Of a stretch of 64,000 nt of DNA, positions 8,040 through 16,395 are shown piece by piece. The notes below the pieces were generated by a model, which saw only the letters and a list, made by a program, of their open reading frames with translations, searched no databases and had not been told where the DNA came from. The first letter of the stretch is position 1; every line of letters begins with the position of its first letter. Source of the stretch: Vicinamibacterales bacterium (GTDB lineage Bacteria > Acidobacteriota > Vicinamibacteria > Vicinamibacterales > 2-12-FULL-66-21); assembly GCA_036496585.1 (NCBI GenBank), contig DASXLB010000015.1, positions 108,467 through 172,466 of the forward strand, in the 5' to 3' direction. The position numbers and the translations under genes are program-made.

Positions 8040-8811
8040 TCCCGCCGTTCACGCCTTCTATTTCCAGGCGCGGTCCACCACCGTTGAGCGTGCCCTCGAA
8101 ACGGCGGCGCGTGTTTTCGCCGCCCGCGTCGACGTTCAGCCCCTCGGTGTTGATGCCACCGTTGGTGATGCGGGCTGAGATCGTCGCCTTGGCATCGCGC
8201 GGCAGGCGCACGTCGATGCCGCCGTTCACGCAGCCGAGCTTGACGCCCCCTGCCGGCACCCGCGCCAGGTCGATGTCGAGGCCGCCATTGGTCGTGTTGG
8301 CCTCCAGCCTGCCGCCGATGCCGTGGGCGGTGACGCCGCCGTTGGTCGTTTCGGCGACCACGGTGCCGTCGAGCCCGGTGATCTCGACGCCGCCGTTGAC
8401 CGTGGCGAATTTCACGTCGGCGCCGGCGGGCACCTTGACGTGATACTCCACGGTGACGCTGCCGCTCAGGAACGAGAGGCCTTCGGTCTTGGCGATCTTC
8501 GTGTCGATGCGGATCCGCCCGTCGGCGACGTCCTCGACGATGCTGACGCGGTCGAGCGCCGCCTTGGCGGCTTCGTCCGACGCGCCGCGCGCCTTGCGTG
8601 TGGCGTCGACGTCGACGGTGTTGCCGGTCGACGGCTCGACGACAATCTTGCCGTTGACGTTGTGCAGTTCGAAATGGCCGTTGCGGTCGAGCGAGTAGCT
8701 CTTGTGCCACTGCGTCGACTGCTCGGCGCGCATGTCGGCGGTGACGATGTCGCAGCCCACGCTGAGGGCGGCGGCGGTGGCGAACACGGAGAGGGCAATC
8801 CAGCGTGTCAT
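8020..8811 (-). CDS. DUF4097-type beta-helix lipoprotein
   Basis: 263 aa. Lipoprotein signal with lipobox LSVGC (Cys about residue 19). The mature part contains repeated NGG-type turns (VNGKI, VNGGVEI, TNGGV, TNGGLDI, VNGGIDV, TNGGI, LNGGG, VNGGITL) spaced about 20 residues apart, the hallmark of the DUF4097/adhesin-like beta-solenoid. It probably sits in the periplasm or on the envelope; role unknown. The start at 8811 has a GGGAG ribosome site 6 nt upstream; readable sequence further upstream is Arg/Ala-rich and unconvincing. It is convergent with topoisomerase IB. Confidence 0.82.
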   Translation of the reverse strand: MTRWIALSVFATAAALSVGCDIVTADMRAEQSTQWHKSYSLDRNGHFELHNVNGKIVVEPSTGNTVDVDATRKARGASDEAAKAALDRVSIVEDVADGRIRIDTKIAKTEGLSFLSGSVTVEYHVKVPAGADVKFATVNGGVEITGLDGTVVAETTNGGVTAHGIGGRLEANTTNGGLDIDLARVPAGGVKLGCVNGGIDVRLPRDAKATISARITNGGINTEGLNVDAGGENTRRRFEGTLNGGGPRLEIEGVNGGITLVGR

Positions 8812-8915
8812 GGCAGCTCCCGGCTGACTATACGCGCGTTTGAAAGCCGCCGTTCCAACGCGCCCGGCGAGAGGGGCCGGCCGCGCTGGCGTATAATCCG
8901 CCGCGACCCGTCCGC

Positions 8916-9362
8916 ATGTCCGAACGCAAGTACCGCCACCGCGGCTATCGCGACGAGCCCCCCGAGCCGCGCGGCGAGCGCAAACCGGAGCAGAAGAAGG
9001 AGTACGCGCCGCGCGGCCAGCCGCCGCTCGCGCCAAAGACCTTCAACATGCCCGGCTTCCGCGACGTGATGAAGTGCGCCCGCTGCGGCGCCGAGCTCAC
9101 GGTCGCGGCGGCCTGGACCAAGGACGGGCAGTGTTCGCGGTGCCAGCTGGACCTCCACAGCTGCGCGCAATGCGCGCACTTCGACACGAGTGCGCCATTC
9201 GAGTGCCAGCAGCCGATCGCCCTGCGCGTATCGCCGAAGGACAGCCGCAACAGCTGCACGCATTTCCAGCCGCGGACCACGGTCGAACGTGAGACGAAGT
9301 CCTCGTCGCAGCCCTCCAGCCCGTCGAGCGCGAAGAAGGCGTTCGAGGATCTGTTCAAGTAG
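8916..9362 (+). CDS. Cysteine-rich zinc-binding hypothetical protein
   Basis: 148 aa. A charged, disordered N-terminus (about 1-45) leads to a cysteine-rich core (about 53-122) containing CARCG, CSRC, CAQC, FECQQP and SCTHF, enough for two or three zinc sites. A Ser-rich linker ends in KKAFEDLFK. No catalytic motif recognised. It is divergent from the DUF4097 lipoprotein (104 bp apart) and 54 bp upstream of an acetamidase gene. Similar short multi-knuckle proteins are common in Acidobacteriota genomes, with no assigned function. Confidence 0.75.
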   Translation: MSERKYRHRGYRDEPPEPRGERKPEQKKEYAPRGQPPLAPKTFNMPGFRDVMKCARCGAELTVAAAWTKDGQCSRCQLDLHSCAQCAHFDTSAPFECQQPIALRVSPKDSRNSCTHFQPRTTVERETKSSSQPSSPSSAKKAFEDLFK

Positions 9363-9416
9363 ACAGGGAAGGATGCGAAGGAGGGCGAAGGAGCCGAAGG
9401 AGAAGGAGCCGAAGGT
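9363..9416 (+). repeat. Purine-rich CGAAGGA repeat tract
   Basis: The whole gap between the cysteine-rich gene and the acetamidase gene is a nearly pure G/A-rich tract. It is built from repeated GAAGGA/CGAAGGA units, at least six copies, on the + strand. The last unit may serve as the ribosome site of the acetamidase gene. The same unit recurs at 29547-29594, where it forms a hairpin. Confidence 0.6.
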
Positions 9417-10427
9417 ATGCGCGGGCTGATTGCCTTCGCTTTGGCTGGGTTGCTGCAGGCGCAAGCGCCGGCGACGCACCGGCTCGAGGCGACGCCGGAG
9501 ACGATCGCCTACGGGTGGTACGACGCCGCGGCCACGCCGGTGCTCCGCATTCGCTCGGGAGACGTCATCGACGTCGACACGCTGTTGACGAATACGCCGG
9601 CCGGCCTCCGGCGCGCCGGTGTGCCCGACGATCAGATCCAGGATTCGCTGAAGCGGATCACCGAGGCGTTCCAGCCAGGCAATCCCAAGCGCGGGCCGGG
9701 CGGTCATATTCTCACGGGTCCGGTCTTCGTGGAGGGGGCGGAGCCGGGTGACGCGCTGGAGGTGAAGATTCTCGCCATCGACCTCGCGATCCCGTACGGC
9801 TACAACGGCTGCGCCGGCTACCTTCCCGAGAACTGTCCGACGCCGCGTCCGCCGGCGAAAATCATTCCGCTCGACGCCAAGACCATGACCGCGGCGTTCG
9901 CGCCGGGCATCGTCATTCCGCTGCACCCGTTCTACGGGAGCATGGGCGTCGCGCCGCCGCCCGAGGCCGGCCGCGTCAGTAGCAATCCGCCCGGTAACCA
10001 CGCGGGCAATCTGGACAACAAGGCGCTCGTGGCCGGCTCGGTGCTCTATATCCCGGTGTTCGCGCCGGGAGCGTTGTTCGAGATCGGCGACGGCCACGTG
10101 GCGCAGGGAGACGGCGAGGTCGATCAGACCGCCATCGAAACCTCGCTGCGCGGGCGCATCCAGCTCACGGTCCGCAAGGGCATGACCCTGAAGTGGCCGC
10201 GCGCGGAGACCGCGACCGACTACATCGCCATGGCGACCGACGAGGATCTCGCGAAGGCGACCAAGGCGGCGATCCAGGAGATGATCGACTTTCTCGTCGC
10301 CGAGAGGCACCTCGATCGTCTCGCCGCCTACCAGTTGACCAGCGTCGCGGGCGACGTGGCGATGACGCAGCTCGTCGACGGCAAGGTCGGCGTGCACGTC
10401 AAGATGCCGAAGACGATCTTCAAGTGA
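9417..10427 (+). CDS. Secreted acetamidase/formamidase family protein
   Basis: 336 aa. A short signal-like N-terminus (MRGLIAFALAGLLQAQA) precedes an FmdA/AmdA-type fold. Family features include the opening HRLEATPETIAYGWYD, the ILTGPVFVEGAEPGDALEVKILAID segment, NPPGNHAGNLDNKAL, and the DGHVAQGDGEV motif that contributes metal ligands. The family hydrolyses formamide or short amides to acid and ammonia with a divalent metal. Export is predicted from the N-terminus and is unlike the cytosolic FmdA, so the natural substrate is uncertain. Confidence 0.87.
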   Translation: MRGLIAFALAGLLQAQAPATHRLEATPETIAYGWYDAAATPVLRIRSGDVIDVDTLLTNTPAGLRRAGVPDDQIQDSLKRITEAFQPGNPKRGPGGHILTGPVFVEGAEPGDALEVKILAIDLAIPYGYNGCAGYLPENCPTPRPPAKIIPLDAKTMTAAFAPGIVIPLHPFYGSMGVAPPPEAGRVSSNPPGNHAGNLDNKALVAGSVLYIPVFAPGALFEIGDGHVAQGDGEVDQTAIETSLRGRIQLTVRKGMTLKWPRAETATDYIAMATDEDLAKATKAAIQEMIDFLVAERHLDRLAAYQLTSVAGDVAMTQLVDGKVGVHVKMPKTIFK

Positions 10428-10458
10428 CCCCCACCTAACCCCCGCGCCCCCCGACCAG

Positions 10459-10515
10459 GGTCAAACCGGGGTCAAACGCGGGTCCGACCACCATGCGATC
10501 GTAGGCGTACGCAGG
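10459..10515 (+). repeat. 57-bp direct repeat, copy 1 (REP-type)
   Basis: Begins GGTCAAACCGGGGTCAAAC and ends GTACGCAGG. It differs from the copy at 10597-10653 at two positions only, both C/T changes. It carries two GGGTCAAAC units, which match in inverted orientation the GGTCTGACCCC tandem on the other side of the transposase. Confidence 0.85.
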
Positions 10516-10596
10516 ATTCGCGCGCGGCGTTTCGACATGTGCGCAATCGTTGCCTCCCTTCACAACAATCGACACGCACGCCCCAAATCGAGCCGG

Positions 10597-10653
10597 GGTC
10601 AAACCGGGGTCAAACGCGGGTCCGACCACCATGTGATCGTAGGTGTACGCAGG
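10597..10653 (+). repeat. 57-bp direct repeat, copy 2 (REP-type)
   Basis: Second copy, 138 bp after the first (start to start), about 110 bp before the transposase start. Two C/T differences from copy 1. Near-identity of non-coding copies suggests recent duplication or ongoing mobilisation. Confidence 0.85.
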
Positions 10654-10764
10654 GTGCGCGTCCTTATCGCTTCGGACAGGTCAGCAATGTTCGCGCGTAT
10701 CGCAGGATCGGAAACGCGCGACAGGAGGGCAAGACGGCGGATCGGATCCTGCAGGACGCGCGTC

Positions 10765-11460
10765 ATGGCACGCTACAAGAGAATCCGCGAACAGGGCTTG
10801 CTGCGACACGTGATGTCGCGAGGGAACGGCCGCATGGGCATCTTCCTCGACGACACCGACTACCGGAAGTTCCTTTACATCCTCGGCGATGTTCTCGACG
10901 AGTACGACGTCGACTGTTGGGACGCGTGCGTGATGCCGAATCACTATCACCTCGCGCTCATGAACCGCCGGCCGAATCTGGGCGAGGCGATGAAGCATCT
11001 CAATGGCGAGTACGCCACCTGGTGGAACGCGCACCACGGACGCGTGGGGCACGTGTTTCAAGGGAGATACAAGGACCAGATCGTTCAGCGCGAGAGCTAT
11101 CTTCGCAACCTACTCGTCTACGTGGCGCTGAATCCGGTACGGGCCGGGCTGGTGACCTCGCCCGAGTTGTGGCCGTGGAGCAGCTACCGCTGCACAGCCG
11201 GTCTCTCACCGAATCCGGGGTTTCTGCGCATCGAGCCGGTGTTGGCGGTCTTCGGCGACGGCCCCGAGGACGTGCTCCGCGATCGCTATGTGCGGCACGT
11301 CCGCGGAGGCTTGCCGGAGGACGACACGAGCTACAAGGACTTTCGTTCGCGCCAGCGGATTCTGGGCGATCGGCAGTTCAAGCTGGAGGTGCGCCAGCGG
11401 CTGGCGCCCCGCGCGGAGGTTTCGATTTCGGTGGAACCCGCGGCGTCCGCCGGAGGGTAG
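10765..11460 (+). CDS. REP-associated tyrosine transposase (RAYT, IS200-like Y1 fold)
   Basis: 231 aa. Y1/HUH single-strand DNA transposase. MSRGNGRMGIFLDD opens the domain, the HUH motif is NHYH (H60 and H62), and the nucleophile region YVALNPVRAG puts the catalytic Tyr at residue 119. PWSSY and a C-terminal extension (residues 150-231) are typical of RAYTs. There is no IS200-type second gene and there are no terminal IS ends. Instead, GGTC-type repeats flank the gene on both sides, as in REP/RAYT pairs. The start at 10765 (MARYKRIREQG) fits family starts; upstream in-frame residues derive from the repeats. Confidence 0.9.
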   Translation: MARYKRIREQGLLRHVMSRGNGRMGIFLDDTDYRKFLYILGDVLDEYDVDCWDACVMPNHYHLALMNRRPNLGEAMKHLNGEYATWWNAHHGRVGHVFQGRYKDQIVQRESYLRNLLVYVALNPVRAGLVTSPELWPWSSYRCTAGLSPNPGFLRIEPVLAVFGDGPEDVLRDRYVRHVRGGLPEDDTSYKDFRSRQRILGDRQFKLEVRQRLAPRAEVSISVEPAASAGG

Positions 11461-11484
11461 CGGGCGGCGCAGAAAACGAAAGGT

Positions 11485-11528
11485 GGTCTGACCCCGGTCT
11501 GACCCCGGTCTGACCCCGGTCTGACCCC
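11485..11528 (+). repeat. Four tandem 11-bp units, GGTCTGACCCC
   Basis: Four perfect head-to-tail copies of GGTCTGACCCC with no spacers, 24 bp after the RAYT stop and just before the end of the convergent dehydratase gene. The reverse complement GGGGTCAGACC matches the GGGGTCAAACC units upstream of the transposase, so the element is bounded by inverted repeats. Too short and unspaced to be CRISPR. Confidence 0.9.
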
Positions 11529-11533
11529 GCGCG

Positions 11534-12496
11534 CTAGTTCCAGCGCAGGCCTTTGAGTTGATCGAGGTCGACGTTGCCGCCGCTCAGCACGCAGACGACC
11601 TTCGTCGCCGGCGCGGCCTTCACCAGGCCTTGGAGCAGCGCGCCCACTGGCGCGGCGGCGGCCCCCTCCGGCACCACCTTCAGGTGCGACATGATCCACA
11701 CCACCGCCTCGAAGATCTGCTCGTCCGGCAGCGTCACCAGATCGTCGACCGCGCGCCGCACGATCTCGTAGTTGATCTCACCGACCCGCTTCACGCGCAG
11801 CCCGTCGATCACGCAGTCCACCGTCTCGAGCGTGGTGAGCCTGCCCTCGCGGACGCTGCGGGTCATGCCGGGCGCGCCTGACGACTCCACGCCCACGACG
11901 TGCACCCGGGGATTGCACGCCTTCAGCGCCGTCGCCACGCCGGCGATCAGGCCGCCCCCGCCGATCGGCACGATCGCGAGCTCGACCTCCGGCCAGTCCT
12001 CGTAGATCTCCAGGCCCACCGTTCCCTGACCGACGATCAGCTGTTCGTCATCAAACGGATGGATGTAGGTGTAGCCGTGTTCGGCCACGAGCTGTCGCGC
12101 CCTGTCGTTGGCCTCGTCCCAGATCGTCCCGTGCAGGACGACCTCGGCACCGTAGGCGCGAGTCGCCGCGATCTTCGATGGCGTCGCGTTCTCCGCCATG
12201 ACGACGATGGCCTTGATGCCGTAGCGCGCCGCCGCCAGCGCCACTCCCTGGGCATGGTTGCCCGCCGACGAGCAGATCACGCCGCGACGCTTCTGCTCGT
12301 CGGTGAGTTGCGCGAACTTGTTCATGGGCCCGCGGATCTTGTACGACCCGCCGCGCTGGAACATCTCCGCCTTCAGCCGCACCTCGAAGCCGGTGCGCTC
12401 GCTGAGCAGCCGTGACGTCAACAGCGGGGTGTGAGCGACGAAGTCCCCCATGCGCGCGCGTGCCTGCTCGAATGCGGAGCGTGGGAACGGCAGCAT
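11534..12496 (-). CDS. Threonine ammonia-lyase (PLP-dependent, no ACT domain)
   Basis: 320 aa. Fold-type II PLP enzyme converting threonine (or serine) to 2-oxobutyrate (or pyruvate) and ammonia. The PLP lysine is K53 in GGSYKIRG, the phosphate/substrate loop is SSAGNHAQG (76-84), and the glycine-rich PLP-phosphate loop is IGGGGLIAG. A C-terminal CVLSGGNVD motif is present. The length equals the catalytic domain alone, so there is no C-terminal regulatory domain as in IlvA; a TdcB-like catabolic form is likely. Last gene of a minus-strand run with a SnoaL-like protein and an ABC ATPase. Confidence 0.9.
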   Translation of the reverse strand: MLPFPRSAFEQARARMGDFVAHTPLLTSRLLSERTGFEVRLKAEMFQRGGSYKIRGPMNKFAQLTDEQKRRGVICSSAGNHAQGVALAAARYGIKAIVVMAENATPSKIAATRAYGAEVVLHGTIWDEANDRARQLVAEHGYTYIHPFDDEQLIVGQGTVGLEIYEDWPEVELAIVPIGGGGLIAGVATALKACNPRVHVVGVESSGAPGMTRSVREGRLTTLETVDCVIDGLRVKRVGEINYEIVRRAVDDLVTLPDEQIFEAVVWIMSHLKVVPEGAAAAPVGALLQGLVKAAPATKVVCVLSGGNVDLDQLKGLRWN

Positions 12497-12553
12497 CCGC
12501 CGAGTATATCCGTCGTGTCGAAGGGCTGTGCCGGCGCGGTCGAAAACCGATCG

Positions 12554-12979
12554 CTACGCCGTGGGCTTGGCCTTGAGCACGCCGACCTGCACCAGAAAGC
12601 CGGTGAAGTCGTAGATGCGGCGCTCCTCGGCGAACAGGCCGTTCTCGATAGTGAGCACCATCGCGACCTGCACTTCGACGCGACGGCCGGTCGGCGCGAC
12701 GCCGAAAAAATCGCCGGCGTGCGTGCCCGAGAGCTGTGCCACTTCCACGACGCGGTCGCCGTCGATGAGGACGTCGTCCCTCCGGAACCGGATGTCTGGA
12801 AACGCGCTGAGCCAGAGCCGGTAGATACGCTCGATTTCGTCGCGTCCTTCCAGCACTCCGCCAGTCGGGCTGATCACCACGCCGGCCGGTGAGTGCAGCG
12901 CAGCGAGTGCCGAGGCGTCGCGCGCGTCCCAGGCGGCGCGGCGGCGTTCGACGAGTGCGAGGATTTCGTCCCGCGTCAT
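12554..12979 (-). CDS. SnoaL/NTF2-like protein
   Basis: 141 aa. Cone-shaped alpha+beta barrel family. The N-terminal helix TRDEILALVERRRAAWDARD is followed by ALAALHSPAGVVISPTGG, EGRDEIERIYRLWLSAFPD and FFGVAPTGRRVEV, the normal SnoaL-like order. These proteins are small hydrolases, cyclases or isomerases, or carry no activity, so a specific reaction cannot be assigned. It sits 18 nt after the ABC ATPase gene and 57 nt before the ammonia-lyase gene. Confidence 0.8.
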   Translation of the reverse strand: MTRDEILALVERRRAAWDARDASALAALHSPAGVVISPTGGVLEGRDEIERIYRLWLSAFPDIRFRRDDVLIDGDRVVEVAQLSGTHAGDFFGVAPTGRRVEVQVAMVLTIENGLFAEERRIYDFTGFLVQVGVLKAKPTA

Positions 12980-12997
12980 GGCAATCGTGCGTGGATA

Positions 12998-13738
12998 CTA
13001 CACCACTCGTCCGTCAAACAGGCAAATCCGGCGGTGGCTGCGGGCGATGTGGCGTTCGTCGTGGGTGGCGAGGCAAATCGTGGCGCCGCCGCGGTGCAGT
13101 TCGTCGAGCATCTGCATGACCGCCTCGCCGCTCTTGGAATCGAGGTTGCCGGTCGGCTCGTCGGCCAGGACGATAGGCGGCTGCCCGGCGATCGCGCGCG
13201 CGATTGCGACGAGCTGTTGATGGCCGCCCGACAGTGCGCCCGGACGCTGCCCGCGCCGCGCCAGAAGGCCGACCCGCTCGAGCGCCGCGTCGACGCGCGT
13301 CCGGCGATCCGCCGCCGACACGCCGCGCAGCGTCAGCGGGTACTCGACGTTCTCGTAGACGGTCATGTCGCCGATCAGGTTGAAGCTCTGGAAGATCAGA
13401 CCGACGTCGAGGTTCCGGATCCGCGCCTTGTCGGCCGGAGAGAGCGTGTCGACGCGCCGGCCGTTGAACCAGTAGCGGCCGCTCGACGGCGCGTCGAGCA
13501 GCGCCAGAATCGAGAGGAACGTCGATTTGCCGCAGCCCGAGGGCCCCGAGACCGAGACGTATTCGCCGCGATCGATGTCGAGCGTGACGCCGTCGAGGGC
13601 ACGGGTCTCGCCCTCCTCGCCTGGGGCGTCCACCTTGTAGAGCTTCGCGACTCCATCGAGTCGGATCAGCGGCATCTGCTCGGCGTCGGCCGTCGTCCCC
13701 GCCTCCTGAGCCGGTCGCGCGCGTGTCCACCAGGCCAT
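12998..13738 (-). CDS. ABC transporter ATP-binding protein, LolD/MacB type, without partner
   Basis: 246 aa. ATPase of the MacB/LolD class that energises MacB/FtsX-fold permeases. Walker A GPSGCGKS (65-72), Q-loop FQSFNL, signature LSGGHQQL (169-176), Walker B IVLADE (189-194), D-loop and H-loop (H227). The signature differs from the usual LSGGQQQR (Q to H, R to L). Start at 13738 has GGGAGG 4 nt upstream; the alternative ATG at 13675 has a weaker site. No permease is adjacent; the ADOP permease at 51.2 kb also lacks an adjacent ATPase, but pairing them is speculation. Confidence 0.88.
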   Translation of the reverse strand: MAWWTRARPAQEAGTTADAEQMPLIRLDGVAKLYKVDAPGEEGETRALDGVTLDIDRGEYVSVSGPSGCGKSTFLSILALLDAPSSGRYWFNGRRVDTLSPADKARIRNLDVGLIFQSFNLIGDMTVYENVEYPLTLRGVSAADRRTRVDAALERVGLLARRGQRPGALSGGHQQLVAIARAIAGQPPIVLADEPTGNLDSKSGEAVMQMLDELHRGGATICLATHDERHIARSHRRICLFDGRVV

Positions 13739-13947
13739 CGATCCTCCCGCGAGGGATTGGACGTCAACGGGCGCCGAATCGTTGGCGTGAACCGCCAGGC
13801 GCCGGGTCGATTCGGTCACGGCATCGTGGGCACGCGCCGGTAAGCGGATCGACGCAACAGCGCGTATGAGGGCTCATAGCGCCCGCACACCGTGATACCA
13901 TCCCGATTTCCCCTAAGCCTATACGTGAGAAAGGTTTCTACACGACG

Positions 13948-16386
13948 ATGACGCCGCGCCGGTTCCTTCCCGCGCTGCTGTTGCTGTTTGTCGGCAGCGG
14001 CTGCGCGGCTCTGATATACGAAGTCGTCTGGTTTCAGCTCCTTCAGCTCGTCATCGGCGCCTCGGCCGTTTCGATGGCCGTGCTGCTCGGCACCTTCATG
14101 GGTGGCATGTGCCTGGGGAGCTACCTGCTGCCGCGCTACATCGACCGGCGTGATCACCCGCTCCGCGTCTATGCCTACCTCGAGCTGGGGATCGGCGCGT
14201 GCGGGCTGCTGATCTTCTTCGGCATGCCGCTGGTCAATACGCTGTATACGGCGTGGGCGCCCGGCGGGATTGCCGGTATCGTCGTGCGCGCGATCTTCGC
14301 GGCGCTGTGCCTGCTGCCGCCGACGTTGCTGATGGGCGCAACGTTGCCGGCGATTTCGCGCTGGGTCGAGGCGACGCCCGAAGGCGTCTCGTGGCTCGGG
14401 TTCTTCTACGGGGGCAACATCGCCGGCGGCGTGATCGGCAGCCTGCTCGCCGGATTCTACCTGCTGCGCGTCTACGATCTGGGGATCGCCACCTATGTCG
14501 CGGCGGCGATCAACGTCACCGTCGCGGTCCTGGCGTTGACGACCGCCGGCGCCTCGCCGACCGTCGAGACGCTCGCGTCTGATCGCGACGACGCGGGGCC
14601 GGCGCCGGTGGCGAGCGCCTGGGCGATCTACACGGCGATCGCGCTGTCCGGGGCGACGGCGCTCTCGAGCGAGGTCATCTGGACCCGGCTGCTCTCGCTG
14701 TTGTTCGGCGGGACGGTGTACACCTTCGCGCTGATCCTCGCGGTGTTCCTGTTCGGGCTCGGCATCGGCAGCAGCGCCGGTTCGGCGATCGGCCGGGCCG
14801 CCGCGCGTCCGCGCGCCGCGCTCGGCTGGGTGCAGATGTGCATCTGCGGTGCGGTTGCGTGGTCGGCCTACATGCTGACGCAGTCGATGCCGTACTGGCC
14901 GGTGAACCCGTCGATCACGACCGATCCGTGGTTCAACTTCCAGCTCGATGTGGTGCGCTGTCTGTGGGTGGTGCTGCCGGGTGCGATTCTCTGGGGCGCG
15001 AGCTTTCCTCTGGCGCTCGCCGCGCTGGCGCGCCGCGGCCAGGATCCCGGCCGCCTGGTCGGCGGGGTCTACGCCGCCAACACGGTCGGCGCGATCGTCG
15101 GGTCTCTCTCGGCGAGTTTGCTCCTCATCGTCTGGCTCGGCAGCCAGCACGCGCAGCAGACGCTGATTCTGATGTCGGCGCTGTCGGGCCTGCTGGTGCT
15201 CTCGACCGGCGCGGGCGACGAGGATCCGGCGCGCGGCGTCGGTCGGCCGCGGTCGCAGCTCGTCGGGACGGTGCTCGTCATCGCGGCCGCCGCCATCGCG
15301 GGCCTGCTGTCACGCAGCATCCAGCCGATTCCTGGCATCTTCGCCGCCTACGGCCGCTATACCGCCACCCGCCTGGGGCAGGCCGATGTCATCTACACCG
15401 GCGAAGGCTGGAGCGCGACGATCGCGGTGACGCGCCTGCCGGGCGGCGTGCTCAACTACCACAACGCCGGCAAGGTGCAGGCGTCGAGCGAACCGCAGGA
15501 CATGCGCCTGCAGCGGATGCTCGGCCACATGACCACGCTGATCCCGACGCAAGCGCGGCGCGTCGTCGTCATCGGCTGCGGCGCCGGCGTGACAGCCGGG
15601 GCGGTGTCGGTGGATCCGGCCGTCACCAACCAGACGATCGCCGAAATCGAGCCGCTGGTGCCGAAGGTCGTGGCGAAGTACTTCGGCGACTACAACTTTC
15701 ACGTCGTCGACAATCCCAAGGTGCACGTGACGATCGACGACGCGCGGCACTACCTGTCGACGACCAATGAGAAGTTCGACGCCATCACCTCGGACCCGCT
15801 CGACCCGTGGGTGAAGGGGGCGGCGATGCTCTACACCCGCGAGTTCTTCGAGCTGGCCAAGCGCCACCTCAATCCGGGCGGCGCGGTCACGCTGTTCGTG
15901 CAGCTCTACGAGAGCAACACCGAGGCGGTGAAGAGCGAGATCGGCACCTTCATGGAGGCGTTCCCGCACGGCGTGGTCTGGGGCAACACCAACAACGGCG
16001 CCGGCTACGACCTGGTGCTGCTCGGACAGGCGGACGACACGAAGATCGACGTCGACGCGATCCAGGCCAAGCTGGATCGTCCCGAGTATGCGGTCATGAA
16101 GCAGTCGCTGCGCGATATCGGCATGAACTCCGCCGTCGATCTGTTTTCGACGTTCGCAGGACGCGCCAGCGACCTGCAGCCGTGGCTGGCCGACGCCAAG
16201 ATCAACCGCGACCGCGACCTGCGCCTGCAGTTTCTCGCCGGCCTCGGCTTGAACCTGTATCAGAGCGACGTCATCTACTCCGGCATGCTGGTCTACGCGC
16301 ATCGGTTCCCCGACGAACTTTTCGTCGGCTCGCCGCAGACGCTCGATGCGCTGCGCGCCGGGATCCGCCGCGAACAGGGGCAATAG
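13948..16386 (+). CDS. Membrane-fused spermidine synthase-like protein
   Basis: 812 aa. The N-terminal half (about 1-470) has 10 or more hydrophobic segments of the kind fused to spermidine-synthase-like domains, with GSGCAALIYEVVWFQLLQLVIG and the later echo SGATALSSEVIWTRLLSLLFGG showing an internal duplication. The C-terminal half has a SAM-type Rossmann fold: VVVIGCGAGVTAGAV (about 537-551), the acidic EIEPLV segment, DDARHYL and SDPLDPWVKGAAMLYTREFF. Whether it makes polyamines or methylates another substrate is not decidable from sequence. First gene of an apparent operon with the hydrolase, amidase and cytochrome genes. Confidence 0.88.
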   Translation: MTPRRFLPALLLLFVGSGCAALIYEVVWFQLLQLVIGASAVSMAVLLGTFMGGMCLGSYLLPRYIDRRDHPLRVYAYLELGIGACGLLIFFGMPLVNTLYTAWAPGGIAGIVVRAIFAALCLLPPTLLMGATLPAISRWVEATPEGVSWLGFFYGGNIAGGVIGSLLAGFYLLRVYDLGIATYVAAAINVTVAVLALTTAGASPTVETLASDRDDAGPAPVASAWAIYTAIALSGATALSSEVIWTRLLSLLFGGTVYTFALILAVFLFGLGIGSSAGSAIGRAAARPRAALGWVQMCICGAVAWSAYMLTQSMPYWPVNPSITTDPWFNFQLDVVRCLWVVLPGAILWGASFPLALAALARRGQDPGRLVGGVYAANTVGAIVGSLSASLLLIVWLGSQHAQQTLILMSALSGLLVLSTGAGDEDPARGVGRPRSQLVGTVLVIAAAAIAGLLSRSIQPIPGIFAAYGRYTATRLGQADVIYTGEGWSATIAVTRLPGGVLNYHNAGKVQASSEPQDMRLQRMLGHMTTLIPTQARRVVVIGCGAGVTAGAVSVDPAVTNQTIAEIEPLVPKVVAKYFGDYNFHVVDNPKVHVTIDDARHYLSTTNEKFDAITSDPLDPWVKGAAMLYTREFFELAKRHLNPGGAVTLFVQLYESNTEAVKSEIGTFMEAFPHGVVWGNTNNGAGYDLVLLGQADDTKIDVDAIQAKLDRPEYAVMKQSLRDIGMNSAVDLFSTFAGRASDLQPWLADAKINRDRDLRLQFLAGLGLNLYQSDVIYSGMLVYAHRFPDELFVGSPQTLDALRAGIRREQGQ

Positions 16387-16395
16387 GGGCCGCTG

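Larger units (their letters stand above)
10428..10764. other. Intergenic region upstream of the transposase with two REP-type units
   Basis: 337 bp without a convincing gene. It contains two copies of a 57-bp direct repeat (listed separately) and a spacer between them. Readable frames here are translations of the repeats (for example the segment VVGPAFDPGLT appears twice in one minus-strand frame) and are not taken as genes. The likely role is as the left flank of the RAYT element. Confidence 0.7.

Noticed and set aside
10435-10632. Minus-strand frame of 65 codons across the repeats
   Set aside because: It is the translation of the two direct repeats (the same VVGPAFDPGLT segment twice) and has no start context.
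11485-11528. Possible CRISPR array
   Set aside because: Units are 11 bp, head to tail, without spacers; it is a REP-type tandem of the transposase.
13816-15150. Long minus-strand frame opposite the spermidine-synthase-like gene
   Set aside because: Composition is R/A/Q/D-rich as expected from the reverse of a GC-rich gene; the + strand gene has clear motifs.
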